Below, in pieces: positions 17,937 to 26,894 of a stretch of DNA of 64,000 bases. Where the stretch lies: NCBI RefSeq assembly GCF_042685085.1, contig NZ_JBHUMM010000043.1, forward strand, positions 558,001-622,000, given 5' to 3'. The position numbers were made by a program, and so were the translations under genes. Position 1 is the first letter of the stretch, and each line of letters opens with the position of its first letter. The notes under the pieces are model-generated. The model was not told the origin of the DNA, did not search any database, and saw only the letters and a list, made by a program, of their open reading frames with translations. This stretch comes from Marinicrinis sediminis. Lineage in GTDB: Bacteria > Bacillota > Bacilli > Paenibacillales > KCTC-33676.

Positions 17937-19652
17937 ATGCGTGCAGAACGCCCTTGGCATGCTCATTATCCAGAAGAAGTCCTTCCAGCGTATCCGTTTC
18001 CAACAGGAAATGTGGCGCAATTGCTACTGAATGCGGCAGAGAACATGCCTAAACAGATTGCCATCCGTTTTTTTGACAGCAAGATGACGTATGAAAGTCT
18101 GCGGGATGAAGCCTACCGGTTTGCCAACGCCCTCCAGGAACAATTTGACCTGCAAAAGGGAGACAGAGTCGCGATTATGCTGCCCAATTGCCCCCAGCTG
18201 GTTATCGCCTACTTCGGGACCTTGCTCGCGGGTGGTACCGTCGTGATGACCAATCCCCTTTACCAGGAGGAGGAACTGGCTTATCAGGTCAAGGATGCGG
18301 AATCGGTAATACTGGTGACACTGGATCTGCTGCTTCCCCGCGTTCTCCCTGTGCAAGCCCATCTGGGCAAGCAAAGTATCATTTACACGTCGATCAAGGA
18401 ATATTTGCCGTTTCCCAAAAACAAGCTTTATCCACTGAAAATGAAAAAGGAAGGGCATTCCCTTCACATCCCGAAGCAGTCGGGCCTGCAAGGTTTGCAG
18501 CATCTGCTTTACAGCACTTCTCCCAAACGATGTGTGGTCCAGGTGGATGACGCACAGGATTTGGCCCTGATTCAATATACAGGAGGAACGACGGGATTGC
18601 CCAAGGGTGTCATGCTCACCCATGCGAACCTGCTTGCCAACACGATTCAGACGACAACGTGGAGCTACAAGCTGCAATACGGGCAAGAGTCATATATGGG
18701 TGTTATCCCGTGCTTTCATGTGTTCGGTCTGACCGTGTTGCTGAACCAGTGTACCCATATGGCCGGAACCTTGATCTTAATGCCAAGATTTGACCCCGAT
18801 GAAGTGCTGGGTCATATACAGAAGTACAGACCGACGATTTTCCCGGGTGTGCCTACGATGTATATGGCGTTGTCTCATCATTCACGGATTCACGACGTGG
18901 ACTTGTCCTCTATCGAAGTCTGCATCAGCGGTTCTGCGCCGCTGCCCCTTGAAGTACAGCAACGATTCGAGGCGCTAACCGGAGGCAGATTGACAGAAGG
19001 ATACGGGCTGACCGAGACGGCTCCTGTCACCCATGTCAATCCCATCTGGGGAAAACGCAAATCAGGCAGCATCGGGATTCCCCTGCCGAATACAGATTGC
19101 TATGTGGTGCATCCGGATACGAGAAAGCCTTGCAGCCGCGGAGAAGTGGGGGAGCTAGCGGTAAAAGGCCCGCAGGTCATGAAAGGTTACTGGAAACGTC
19201 CAGTCGAGACGGCGCAGGTGCTTCAGGACGGCTGGCTCTATACGGGCGATTTGGCTACAATGGATGAGGATGGCTATTTTACGATTGTGGATCGCAAAAA
19301 GGAAATGATTATTTCAAGCGGATTCAATGTCTATCCACGGGAAGTGGAAGAGGTGCTGTACAGACATCCAGGCATCAAGGAGGCAGCGGTGATCGGCATC
19401 CCGGACGCCTACCGGGGCGAAACCGTCAAGGCCTTTATCGTGCCAAGGGAAAATACGTCCGTCCATGAATCCCAGCTGGATGAATGGTGCAGGCAACGAC
19501 TCGCCGCTTATAAGGTGCCAAGGCATTATGAATTTCGTGACCAGTTGCCCAAGACGATCATTGGAAAAGTGCTCAAGCGAGCCCTGATAGAAAAACAGAT
19601 GGAGCAGAAATCTACCCACAAATCGGAGGATACGAACCGCGATGGATCATAA
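17937..19652 (+). CDS. lcfA: Long-chain fatty acid-CoA ligase
   Basis: 571-residue adenylate-forming enzyme that activates fatty acids with ATP and CoA. The AMP-binding P-loop YTGGTTGLPKG starts at 214. Later motifs include EGYGLTETAPV, YTGDLATMDEDGY and IVDRKKEMIISSGFNVYPREVEE, with the C-terminal catalytic Lys region IGKVLKR. The ATG follows a strong AAGGAGG. It lies 21 bases after fadE and overlaps the thioesterase gene by 11 bases, within the beta-oxidation operon. Length and motif order match Bacillus LcfA. Confidence 0.95.
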   Translation: MRAERPWHAHYPEEVLPAYPFPTGNVAQLLLNAAENMPKQIAIRFFDSKMTYESLRDEAYRFANALQEQFDLQKGDRVAIMLPNCPQLVIAYFGTLLAGGTVVMTNPLYQEEELAYQVKDAESVILVTLDLLLPRVLPVQAHLGKQSIIYTSIKEYLPFPKNKLYPLKMKKEGHSLHIPKQSGLQGLQHLLYSTSPKRCVVQVDDAQDLALIQYTGGTTGLPKGVMLTHANLLANTIQTTTWSYKLQYGQESYMGVIPCFHVFGLTVLLNQCTHMAGTLILMPRFDPDEVLGHIQKYRPTIFPGVPTMYMALSHHSRIHDVDLSSIEVCISGSAPLPLEVQQRFEALTGGRLTEGYGLTETAPVTHVNPIWGKRKSGSIGIPLPNTDCYVVHPDTRKPCSRGEVGELAVKGPQVMKGYWKRPVETAQVLQDGWLYTGDLATMDEDGYFTIVDRKKEMIISSGFNVYPREVEEVLYRHPGIKEAAVIGIPDAYRGETVKAFIVPRENTSVHESQLDEWCRQRLAAYKVPRHYEFRDQLPKTIIGKVLKRALIEKQMEQKSTHKSEDTNRDGS

Positions 19653-20058
19653 AAAACAACTGGAAGAAGCAGCAAAGGATACATTTTGGGGATATTTAGG
19701 ATGTAGCCTGTTAGAGCTGAGTGAGCAACAGGTGAGCGTTTCCCTGCAAGTGAAGCCACATCATCACAATCTGATGGGCATTGTACACGGCGGTGTGCTG
19801 TCTGGGTTAATGGACAATACGATGGGGGTTTATGCCCTGCAGGCTCGGGAAGGAAAAAAAGTGGTCACCAGTCATCTGAATCTTCATTTCCTGGAACAGG
19901 CTGTAACGGAGGAGTTGATCTGCATCACGAAACTTCTTCATGAGACGAGAAAGGGTCTCACGATTGAGGCGAAAGTGTGGACCGCAGAAGGGAAGCTGTG
20001 CGCGTTCAGTACCGGAACTTTCCGGGTCCTGTCAGAAGCTGGACCGGGCGGTAAGTAG
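19642..20058 (+). CDS. Hotdog-fold acyl-CoA thioesterase (PaaI-like)
   Basis: 138 residues of the PaaI/4HBT hotdog family, which hydrolyse acyl-CoA thioesters. The signature HHHNLMGIVHGGVLSGLMDN carries the HGG helix and catalytic Asp; strands with TSHLNLHFLEQAV follow. The start overlaps the end of lcfA by 11 bases, so it is the last gene of the fad operon. A thioesterase beside a ligase could release CoA when acyl-CoA accumulates or remove dead-end intermediates; the substrate is not known. Confidence 0.9.
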   Translation: MDHKKQLEEAAKDTFWGYLGCSLLELSEQQVSVSLQVKPHHHNLMGIVHGGVLSGLMDNTMGVYALQAREGKKVVTSHLNLHFLEQAVTEELICITKLLHETRKGLTIEAKVWTAEGKLCAFSTGTFRVLSEAGPGGK

Positions 20059-20157
20059 ACGGTCATCGATACCCGAATAACAGAAGAAGAAAAGGTCCCC
20101 TTCAGGGTGTTGGCAGCTAGGTTCTACATCCGGGTTGAACGGGGGCCTACTGGGTTT

Positions 20158-20171
20158 TGTAAACGTTTGCA
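20158..20171 (+). promoter_or_regulatory. Perfect cre site upstream of the propeller-esterase lipoprotein gene
   Basis: TGTAAACGTTTGCA matches all 14 positions of TGWAARCGYTWNCW. It lies 103 bases before the lipoprotein start and about 100 after the fad operon. Strongly suggests CcpA control, most likely of the downstream gene. Confidence 0.8.
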
Positions 20172-20273
20172 CTGCATGGAATTCACATGGTACAATAGGT
20201 GGCAAATGGAAATCAAAAGGGGGAAGAGAATGAAATGAACGGCATAAATGGATGGTATGGAGGGGGGAATCCA

Positions 20274-22238
20274 ATGAGGAAAGTGGTGGTATGCTGGTTG
20301 ATCATCAGCAGCATCACCCTGTCCGGATGCTGGAATCAATTGAAACCCGATGTGAAGCCGCCGAACGGGAAATCGGATGCAAAAGCATCAGATACAGGCA
20401 CCGTGGTGGTACCAAGACCTGTGGAACAATGGCAATTTGCGACGGGTGGCGCGATTACGTCTCATCCGGTCGTTTACGATGAAAGGGTCATCTTCGGCAG
20501 TGATGACGGCACGCTCTATGCGCTCAGTGTACATAATGGCACAGAGGAATGGCGCTATGAGACGGACAAACCGATTCGAACCAAGCCCCTCATCGTGGAG
20601 GATGACGTATACGTTGTTGGACATGACGGAATCCTGCATGTCCTGCATGCCAAAACCGGTCAATTGCAGTGGACATTCGATACAGGTGAGGCTCAGTCGG
20701 AGATGGATCAGTGGGATTATTATGATTCCTCTCCACTGCTGGCAGGAGACAAGATCGTATTCGGTCACGCCAATCGCATGGTGTACGCGGTCCATAGAGA
20801 GAATCAGAACCTGGTCTGGTCCAATCGTCTTGAGGCTCCGGTCAAATCGACAGGGGTTGCCGATCAGGCGCATGTATATATCGGAGACTGGGATGGTCGA
20901 GTGTATGCCTTGCATGTCGCGGACGGTGAAATCAGCTGGACTTACAAGACGCAGGGGAACGGCAGACACAAAGCCATTCAGGCGAATCTGACCGAGCATG
21001 AGGGGACGCTATATGTGCCTGCACGGGATTTTCTCATCTATGCCCTGGATGCCCAGACGGGAACGGAAAAATGGAAGGTGACCACGCCTGCCTGGCCAGC
21101 ATCTGCCACGATCCTGGATGGACAATTGTTCAGCGGCAATTCAAACGGATTCTCAATGGAGGCACTCGATATAGAGAGCGGGAAAGAAATATGGGAAACC
21201 AGCCTGTCTTCTAATGTGCTTTCAGCCCCGTTGTCACATGAGGGCGTCCTTTATGTCGGAACCGGCTATGCCTATGAGGGAGCTCCAATTCCGAATCATC
21301 TCTATGCAATGGATAGCGAGAGCGGTGCAGAATTATGGAAAATGCCATCCAACAAAATACAGAGTACACCGGCGATCTATGGACAACTCCTGCTGGTTGG
21401 CGATATGGAGGGGCTGTTTACCGGTATTCGTCTGCCGATTGAAGAGCCGCAATCCGTTGTCGAAACGGCTACGATTTATTCAGAAGCACTCGGAAGAAAT
21501 ATGCAGGTAGAGGTGTATTTACCGCCTGAATATGATACCGAGATGCAGTATCCGGTATTGTACATGCTGTATGGCTATGGCGGAAGAAAGGATTCATGGT
21601 TTACGAACCTAGGCCTGGATACCGCCGCAGATGAACTGATCCTGTCTGGTGAAATTGAGCCGATGATTATTGTATCGCCTGACTTTGCAAACAGCTTTGG
21701 CGTGAATGCAGATGTGAAGAAGGGGGTGCTGAGAGGTCACTCCTCGGGTGCAGACGAAGGGCTGTTTGAAGACTATTTATTGACCGAAATGATTCCTTAT
21801 ATGGATAAAACCTATGCGACCGAAGCAAACAAAGAGGGCCGTTATATCGGGGGTGCCTCCATGGGCGGTTTTGCAGCCATGCATTTGGCTTTTCGTCATC
21901 CTGAGCTTTTCTCCCGGGTAGGGGGACACAGCACTTCCCTTTGGTACAAGGACTCCGGGGATTTGGCAAGTCAGAAAAACTGGCTCTTCCCGACAGAGGA
22001 AGAGTGGGAGGCAAGAGATCCACTTCATCTGGCGGAAACGGCAGACATTGCGGACCTGCAATTGTTTATTGATGTGGGCAAGGGGGATTTGTACGCTTCA
22101 CGGAATGAAGAGCTGGTTCGTCGTCTGAAGGCAAGAGAAATACAGGTGGAATGGCATTTAAACCCGGGTGGACACAGCATGACGTATTGGGGAGATCATG
22201 TTCGAGATTATTTGAAATTTTACGGGAATCGTTCATAA
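20274..22238 (+). CDS. Lipoprotein: PQQ-type beta-propeller fused to a secreted esterase
   Basis: 654 residues. The signal peptide ends in lipobox LSGC with Cys19, so the protein is anchored outside the membrane. Residues about 50-395 form PQQ/WD-like propeller blades, with repeated patterns such as DGTLYALSVHNGTEEWRYET and KTGQLQWTFDT. Residues about 400-650 are an esterase D-type alpha/beta hydrolase: YPVLYMLYGYGGRKDSW, nucleophile Ser529 in GASMGG, and a late His634 in GGHSM. The ATG at 20274 has GGAGGGGG; the in-frame ATG at 20199 would bury the signal peptide. It may bind a surface glycan or cofactor through the propeller and de-esterify it. The substrate is unknown. Confidence 0.88.
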   Translation: MRKVVVCWLIISSITLSGCWNQLKPDVKPPNGKSDAKASDTGTVVVPRPVEQWQFATGGAITSHPVVYDERVIFGSDDGTLYALSVHNGTEEWRYETDKPIRTKPLIVEDDVYVVGHDGILHVLHAKTGQLQWTFDTGEAQSEMDQWDYYDSSPLLAGDKIVFGHANRMVYAVHRENQNLVWSNRLEAPVKSTGVADQAHVYIGDWDGRVYALHVADGEISWTYKTQGNGRHKAIQANLTEHEGTLYVPARDFLIYALDAQTGTEKWKVTTPAWPASATILDGQLFSGNSNGFSMEALDIESGKEIWETSLSSNVLSAPLSHEGVLYVGTGYAYEGAPIPNHLYAMDSESGAELWKMPSNKIQSTPAIYGQLLLVGDMEGLFTGIRLPIEEPQSVVETATIYSEALGRNMQVEVYLPPEYDTEMQYPVLYMLYGYGGRKDSWFTNLGLDTAADELILSGEIEPMIIVSPDFANSFGVNADVKKGVLRGHSSGADEGLFEDYLLTEMIPYMDKTYATEANKEGRYIGGASMGGFAAMHLAFRHPELFSRVGGHSTSLWYKDSGDLASQKNWLFPTEEEWEARDPLHLAETADIADLQLFIDVGKGDLYASRNEELVRRLKAREIQVEWHLNPGGHSMTYWGDHVRDYLKFYGNRS

Positions 22239-22322
22239 TAGGAAGAGAAAGTGTCACTCGTTCAAGTCAGAACCGACTGGAAATCAGAACCGACTGGAAT
22301 AGATATAGAAAGAGGGAGATCC

Positions 22323-23195
22323 ATGGAGAAGATTGGACTGATGCTGGAGGGTGGAGGCATGCGCGGCGTCTATACGAGCGGCGTGCTGGAGAAGTTTATG
22401 GAACGGGAGTTGCAATTTCCCTATGTCATCGGAGTATCCGCAGGCGCCTGCAATGCTTCCTCCTATCTGGCCAAGCAACGAGGACGCAACCGAAACACGA
22501 CCATCAAGTACATTCGGGACCCCCGGTATATCAGCTATCGGAATTTGTTCAAAGAACGCTCGCTGTTTGGCATGCGATTTCTGTTCGACGTACTGCCCAA
22601 TCAGTTAGAGCCATTTGATTTCGATACCTTTTTATCCAATCCCCAGCAGTTTGTCGTGGTGACCACAGATGCCTACACGGGAAATCCGGTGTATATTGAT
22701 AAAGAACAAGCTGCGAGAGAAGGCTGGTCGATGATGGATGTGATCAAGGCTTCTTCCAGTCTGCCGTTTATCGCTCCACCTGTTCAGATTGGCACCCAGA
22801 CGTTGTTTGACGGAGGGATAGCAGATCCATTACCGATTGAGAAAGCGCTTGAAGATGGCAATGAACGGGTGGTTGTCGTCTCTACCAAGGATGAAACTTA
22901 TCAAATCAAGCCTTTCCGCAAGCACCGCGTAGCCCGGCTTCGCTACCCGAATTACCCGGGTCTGCGTGAAGCGCTCAGGGAGAGAGCGTTGCGATACAAT
23001 CGCGCGATGGATCGCATTCTGGAACTGGAAAAAGAAGGACGGGTCTTCTTGTTCAGGCCGTCTGCTGTGATTCCGGTTGCAAGACTGGAGCGCGATGAAG
23101 CTCCGCTGGAGCAATTATACCAGCTCGGCATGTCCGATGTGGACAGACAATGGGAGAAGATGATGGACTGGATGCATCAGCCGGTAACGGTCTGA
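22323..23195 (+). CDS. Patatin-like phospholipase family protein
   Basis: 290-residue patatin acylhydrolase of the YjjU type. The oxyanion loop is GGGMRGVYTSGVLE (from about residue 9), nucleophile Ser39 lies in GVSAGA, and the catalytic Asp163 in FDGGIADPLP, giving the Ser-Asp dyad. It should release fatty acids from phospholipids or related esters inside the cell. No signal peptide. ATG 22323 follows AAGAGGGAGA. The stop codon lies within the stem of the terminator at 23174. Confidence 0.92.
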   Translation: MEKIGLMLEGGGMRGVYTSGVLEKFMERELQFPYVIGVSAGACNASSYLAKQRGRNRNTTIKYIRDPRYISYRNLFKERSLFGMRFLFDVLPNQLEPFDFDTFLSNPQQFVVVTTDAYTGNPVYIDKEQAAREGWSMMDVIKASSSLPFIAPPVQIGTQTLFDGGIADPLPIEKALEDGNERVVVVSTKDETYQIKPFRKHRVARLRYPNYPGLREALRERALRYNRAMDRILELEKEGRVFLFRPSAVIPVARLERDEAPLEQLYQLGMSDVDRQWEKMMDWMHQPVTV

Positions 23196-23210
23196 TGCTT
23201 TTTTTTTTTT
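23174..23210 (+). terminator. Strong terminator overlapping the patatin stop codon
   Basis: GCATCAG-CCG-GTAA-CGG-T-CTGATGC hairpin (10 bp, one bulge), followed by twelve or so T. The patatin TGA (23193-23195) is in the 3' arm. Confidence 0.9.
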
Positions 23211-23232
23211 GACACCATGACAGAACTAAATA

Positions 23233-23262
23233 TTGACCGCTGTTAAGGGTTTGCATTATCAT
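23233..23262 (+). promoter_or_regulatory. Promoter and leader of the ABC importer operon
   Basis: TTGACC, 18-base spacer, TATCAT. It leaves a leader of roughly 180 bases before the solute-binding protein. The leader holds an AAGGGTT/AACCCTT pair (about 23246-23252 and 23284-23290), but no riboswitch or T-box signature I can confirm. Confidence 0.5.
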
Positions 23263-23448
23263 ATTTGTATACTTCGGCGCTTTAACCCTTTAAACACCTG
23301 TATGGACGGCAAGTACCGTGCAACAGGGTGGCAAACACAAGGGTGCCGATCCATTGGGAACAGAAATGGGAACAGAAAGATTGAAACAGACAGAGTGTGG
23401 CGTCAAAGCGAAACACTGGGTACAGGAGATCAAAGAGGGGGAACGAAA

Positions 23449-24474
23449 ATGAAAAGAAGAACAAAGTATGGATGGCTGTTGCTGGTCATCATCGCCAGTA
23501 TGATGGTGACCGCATGTGGCTCCAATAATGGCAATGGGAACGAGGACGCAGGTGGAGAAGCTGCAAAAACGATGGAGATTGGCATCATTCAGCTGGTTGA
23601 GCATCCTTCCCTGGATGCTGCACGAGAAGGATTTGAAGCAGCTCTCGAGGATGCCGGGTATAAGGATGGCGCCGAAATCAAGATTGATTTTCAAAATGCA
23701 CAGGGTGATCCGACCAACAACGTGACGATCGCACAGAAATTTGCTGCGGATGACAAGGATCTTGTCCTGGCCATTGCCACTTCCTCTGCACAAGCCGTGA
23801 AAAAAATGGTAGATAACGCACCCATTCTGTTCACTGCGATTACAGATCCACTTGGCTCCAATCTGGTGGGAGATCTGGAAGCACCGGAGGGCAGCATCAC
23901 AGGGATGTCCGATACCCATCAGAACGAAATAGAGGAAATGATGACCTTCATTGCTGAAAACGTTCCTTCTGTGAAAACGGTCGGGATCGTATTTAATGAA
24001 GGTGAGCAAAATTCTGTTGTGGCGGTTGAGCGCGTGGAGCAGTCGCTGGAACAGCTGGGTATTGAGCTGAAAACGGCTAGTGTGGTCAATTCCAGTGAAG
24101 TGAAACAAGCGGCCGAGTCTCTAGCTTCCAAGGTGGATGCCTTCTACGTACCGAAAGACAATGTGGTCGTGGCTGGCCTGGAAGCGTTGCTGAAGGTAGC
24201 AGGTGATGAGGATTTGCCTGTATTTGCCGGAGAGAAAAATTCAGTGGAACGTGGAGCCTTCGCTTCTTTTAGTATCGACTATTTTGATATCGGATATGAG
24301 ACAGGGAAGATGGCAGTAGAAATTCTGAAGAACGGCAAGCAGCCTGCTGATCTGCCGGTTCGTTTTCCGGAGAAACTGGATCTGGTCCTGAATTTGAAAG
24401 CTGCTGAAGAACAAGGGATAGAGGTAAGCAAAGAACTGCTGGATAAAGTGGAAGAAGAGAACTTGATCAAGTAA
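23449..24474 (+). CDS. ABC transporter substrate-binding lipoprotein (TrpX-like)
   Basis: 341 residues. Signal peptide with lipobox VTACG at about 18-24, an acidic linker (NNGNGNEDAGGEA), then a two-lobe periplasmic-binding fold of the PF04392 type: IGIIQLVEHPSLDAAREGFEAAL, IATSSAQAVKKM, PILFTAITDPLGSNLV and SFSIDYFDIGYETGKMAVEIL. This family feeds a three-part importer and some members (TrpX) bind aromatic amino acids, especially tryptophan. No tryptophan-specific regulator is visible, so the ligand is open. ATG 23449 follows AGAGGGGGAAC; the open frame upstream to 23233 has no matching ribosome site. Confidence 0.9.
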   Translation: MKRRTKYGWLLLVIIASMMVTACGSNNGNGNEDAGGEAAKTMEIGIIQLVEHPSLDAAREGFEAALEDAGYKDGAEIKIDFQNAQGDPTNNVTIAQKFAADDKDLVLAIATSSAQAVKKMVDNAPILFTAITDPLGSNLVGDLEAPEGSITGMSDTHQNEIEEMMTFIAENVPSVKTVGIVFNEGEQNSVVAVERVEQSLEQLGIELKTASVVNSSEVKQAAESLASKVDAFYVPKDNVVVAGLEALLKVAGDEDLPVFAGEKNSVERGAFASFSIDYFDIGYETGKMAVEILKNGKQPADLPVRFPEKLDLVLNLKAAEEQGIEVSKELLDKVEEENLIK

Positions 24475-24482
24475 GCATACTG

Positions 24483-24515
24483 GAGAGTGACTAATGGTTT
24501 GCGGTAGTCACTCTC
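24483..24515 (+). terminator. Intercistronic hairpin between binding protein and permease
   Basis: Perfect 11-bp stem GAGAGTGACTA/TAGTCACTCTC with an 11-base loop. It is followed by TCCTATTTTAACC, not a full T-run. Such hairpins in importer operons partially terminate or stabilise upstream mRNA, so that more binding protein than permease is made. Confidence 0.6.
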
Positions 24516-24543
24516 TCCTATTTTAACCGAAGGAGACAAGGTC

Positions 24544-25488
24544 ATGTTTGATTCATTATTTAGAGCGTTTGAAGGTTCCGTAGAGCTCGGGCTTCTCTAT
24601 GTGCTGATGGCGCTAGGTGTCTATATTTCATTTCGAATTTTGGATTTTCCGGATTTGACGGTGGACGGAAGCTTCACAACAGGGGCGGCTGTGTCAGCGG
24701 TCATGCTCACTCAAGGGTGGAGCCCTGTCATGGCCACATTCAGTGGCTTCCTCGCCGGATGTGCGGCGGGAGCCATAACCGGCATCCTGCATACGAAAGG
24801 GAAGATCAACAACTTGCTTGCCGGGATTCTGATGATGATCGCGTTGTATTCGATCAATCTTCGGATTATGGGAAAACCGAACATTCCGCTATTCAGCCAG
24901 GAAACGGTCTTTTCCTTCTTCTCATCGGACTATTTTCTGTTGATTGTACCGATCGTCATTTTTCTCATCAAGCTCCTGCTCGATGCGTTTCTTCATACTG
25001 AAATCGGGCTCGCGCTCCGTGCGACAGGAGACAATCCACGTATGATTCGCTCATTTGGCGTGAATACGGACGGGACGATTATATTGGGAATCAGTCTCTC
25101 CAATGGTCTGGTCGCCATGTCAGGCGCACTGGTTGCCCAGTATCAGGGCTTCGCAGATGTTCAGATGGGGGTCGGCATGATTGTCATCGGACTGGCTTCT
25201 GTCATCATCGGGGAAGCCATCTTCGGTCATCGCAAGGTATTTCAGGCGACGCTGGCTGTGCTGATGGGTGCGATTATCTATCGCCTCGTCATTGCGCTGG
25301 CGCTGCATTTTGATATGAACTCGGAGGATTTGAAGCTGATCACGGCCTTGATCGTAATCGGAGCGTTGACGATTCCGAAAGTTCAGCAAAGCCTTCTGAA
25401 AAGACGAAAAGCGATGGAACGAAGTCGGATGCTCAGTTCGATGTCTGCAGAGGCGGATGGACAGAAGGGAGGGCATACCCATGCTTAA
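24544..25488 (+). CDS. ABC transporter permease (branched-chain/TrpY type)
   Basis: 314 residues, about eight to nine transmembrane helices of the BPD_transp_2 family: LGLLYVLMALGVYISFRILDFPDLTVDGSF near the N-terminus, then NLLAGILMMIALYSINLRIMGK and IGLALRATGDNPRMIRSFGVN, the usual cytoplasmic coupling loop. The C-terminal 30 residues are polar. It forms the membrane channel for the solute delivered by the lipoprotein encoded upstream. It overlaps the ATPase gene by eight bases. Confidence 0.92.
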   Translation: MFDSLFRAFEGSVELGLLYVLMALGVYISFRILDFPDLTVDGSFTTGAAVSAVMLTQGWSPVMATFSGFLAGCAAGAITGILHTKGKINNLLAGILMMIALYSINLRIMGKPNIPLFSQETVFSFFSSDYFLLIVPIVIFLIKLLLDAFLHTEIGLALRATGDNPRMIRSFGVNTDGTIILGISLSNGLVAMSGALVAQYQGFADVQMGVGMIVIGLASVIIGEAIFGHRKVFQATLAVLMGAIIYRLVIALALHFDMNSEDLKLITALIVIGALTIPKVQQSLLKRRKAMERSRMLSSMSAEADGQKGGHTHA

Positions 25489-26275
25489 GCTAAATCAGGT
25501 GACGAAGCTGTTCAACCCGAATACACAGGATGAGAAGCTTGCCCTTTCTCATATTAATTTGTCGCTTGCCCCTTCAGATTTTGTCACGATCATCGGCAGT
25601 AACGGGGCAGGGAAATCGACCTTGATGAATATCATATCTGGGGTCATGAAGCCGGATATCGGAACCATCGAAGTAGATGGAATGGAAGTAAACAAGATGG
25701 GGGAGCATCGCCGCAGCAGCTGGATAGGACGGGTGTTTCAGGACCCGATGGCGGGCACTTCTCCAAATATGACGATCGCTGAAAATCTGTCGATTGCCCA
25801 TAAACGCGGTCAAACCCGTGGTCTGTCCTGGGGAATGACACGCAAGAACAAGCGATATTATCAGGAACAACTTGAACGGCTAGGCATTGGACTGGAGAAT
25901 CGATTGAACGCAAGGGTAGGCTTGCTGTCGGGCGGGGAACGTCAGGCGCTGAGTCTGCTGATGGCGACCTTTACAGAGCCCAAGATCCTGTTGCTTGATG
26001 AGCATACGGCTGCGCTTGATCCTTCGAGAGCCGCACTGATTACGGATTTGACTGAAAAGATCGTCAGGGAATTCAAACTGACGACGCTGATGGTCACGCA
26101 CAATATGGCACAAGCCATTCAATTGGGCAATCGGCTCATCATGATGGATAAGGGTCGGATCATACTGGACGTACCACCTGACAAGAAAGCCACACTGACA
26201 ATAGCGGATCTGTTGACAGAGTTTGAGCAGATTCGTGGAGAGAAACTGATGGATGATCGAGTCGTACTCGGATAA
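25481..26275 (+). CDS. ABC transporter ATP-binding protein
   Basis: 264-residue ABC ATPase. Walker A GSNGAGKST (about residue 40), the Q-loop near VFQDPMAGTS, signature LSGGERQALSLLMA, Walker B ILLLDEHTAALDP, and H-loop VTHNM. It powers the importer encoded by the two preceding genes. The ATG at 25481 has AAGGGAGGGCATACCC before it; an in-frame ATG at 25457 lies further inside the permease gene. The eight-base overlap with the permease gene indicates coupled translation. Confidence 0.93.
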   Translation: MLKLNQVTKLFNPNTQDEKLALSHINLSLAPSDFVTIIGSNGAGKSTLMNIISGVMKPDIGTIEVDGMEVNKMGEHRRSSWIGRVFQDPMAGTSPNMTIAENLSIAHKRGQTRGLSWGMTRKNKRYYQEQLERLGIGLENRLNARVGLLSGGERQALSLLMATFTEPKILLLDEHTAALDPSRAALITDLTEKIVREFKLTTLMVTHNMAQAIQLGNRLIMMDKGRIILDVPPDKKATLTIADLLTEFEQIRGEKLMDDRVVLG

Positions 26276-26300
26276 ATGTGAATGAAGGAGGCAGAAAATC

Positions 26301-26705
26301 ATGGACCCGGACTTTATTCAGGTTAAGGATCTTCATGGAGAACTGAAATTCACCCACAAGTTCAATCGTATGGGAATTACGGTCTCCACAGAGGAAATGG
26401 TCGTTCAGAGACCTCACTTGAACATGCGGATCCAACTCGAGCATGTGACCAGCATCAAACCGGAAAAACAGATGAAGCACACGAGTCTTCCATTGAATGC
26501 CCAGCACCAGAATGGTGTAGAATGGGTACGTCCCCAGGCCAGTACGCCTCCCTACCGCATTTATGTACAGCAAATGATGCTGCATCACCGCAGTGGAAAG
26601 TCAACACTAGGGCCTACCGATCTGGTGCTCCCGCTGCACCAGGATGTGATGGAAGCGATCGCCGAGCATAGTGGACTCGTCAGTCTGCCAGAGGTCAACG
26701 GATAA
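26301..26705 (+). CDS. Hypothetical protein downstream of the ABC importer
   Basis: 134 soluble residues beginning MDPDFIQVKDLHGELKF, rich in His and Met, with no signal peptide, membrane helix or motif I recognise. The ATG has a good GAAGGAGG and lies 25 bases after the ATPase gene, before a terminator at 26739, so it is the last gene of that operon. A PH-like or small beta-barrel fold is conceivable (alternating strands such as GITVSTEEMVVQ and YRIYVQQMMLHH), but this is a guess. Confidence 0.7.
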   Translation: MDPDFIQVKDLHGELKFTHKFNRMGITVSTEEMVVQRPHLNMRIQLEHVTSIKPEKQMKHTSLPLNAQHQNGVEWVRPQASTPPYRIYVQQMMLHHRSGKSTLGPTDLVLPLHQDVMEAIAEHSGLVSLPEVNG

Positions 26706-26738
26706 CCTCAGATACCTGTGCGAGATGTTCTTATTGCT

Positions 26739-26764
26739 AATCCCCTTTTTAGGGGATTTTTTTT
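26739..26764 (+). terminator. Intrinsic terminator of the ABC importer operon
   Basis: AATCCCC/GGGGATT stem with a T-rich loop, followed by about eight T. Confidence 0.85.
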
Positions 26765-26894
26765 AATGTCATTTTGTATGGATAGGAATCATTTAACTGC
26801 TTCCTGTATTTTTTTGTTGCTTCTCTGAGGCTACCGCGATAGAATGTAAATTGTTGTGTGAAAAATAGAAGAAGAAATGGGGAGCGTGTACAGC

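Noticed and set aside
23263..23448. T-box or riboswitch in the leader of the TrpX-like importer
   Set aside because: An AGGGTGG-like word occurs near 23325, but the T-box consensus around it, a specifier loop and a terminator are not visible.
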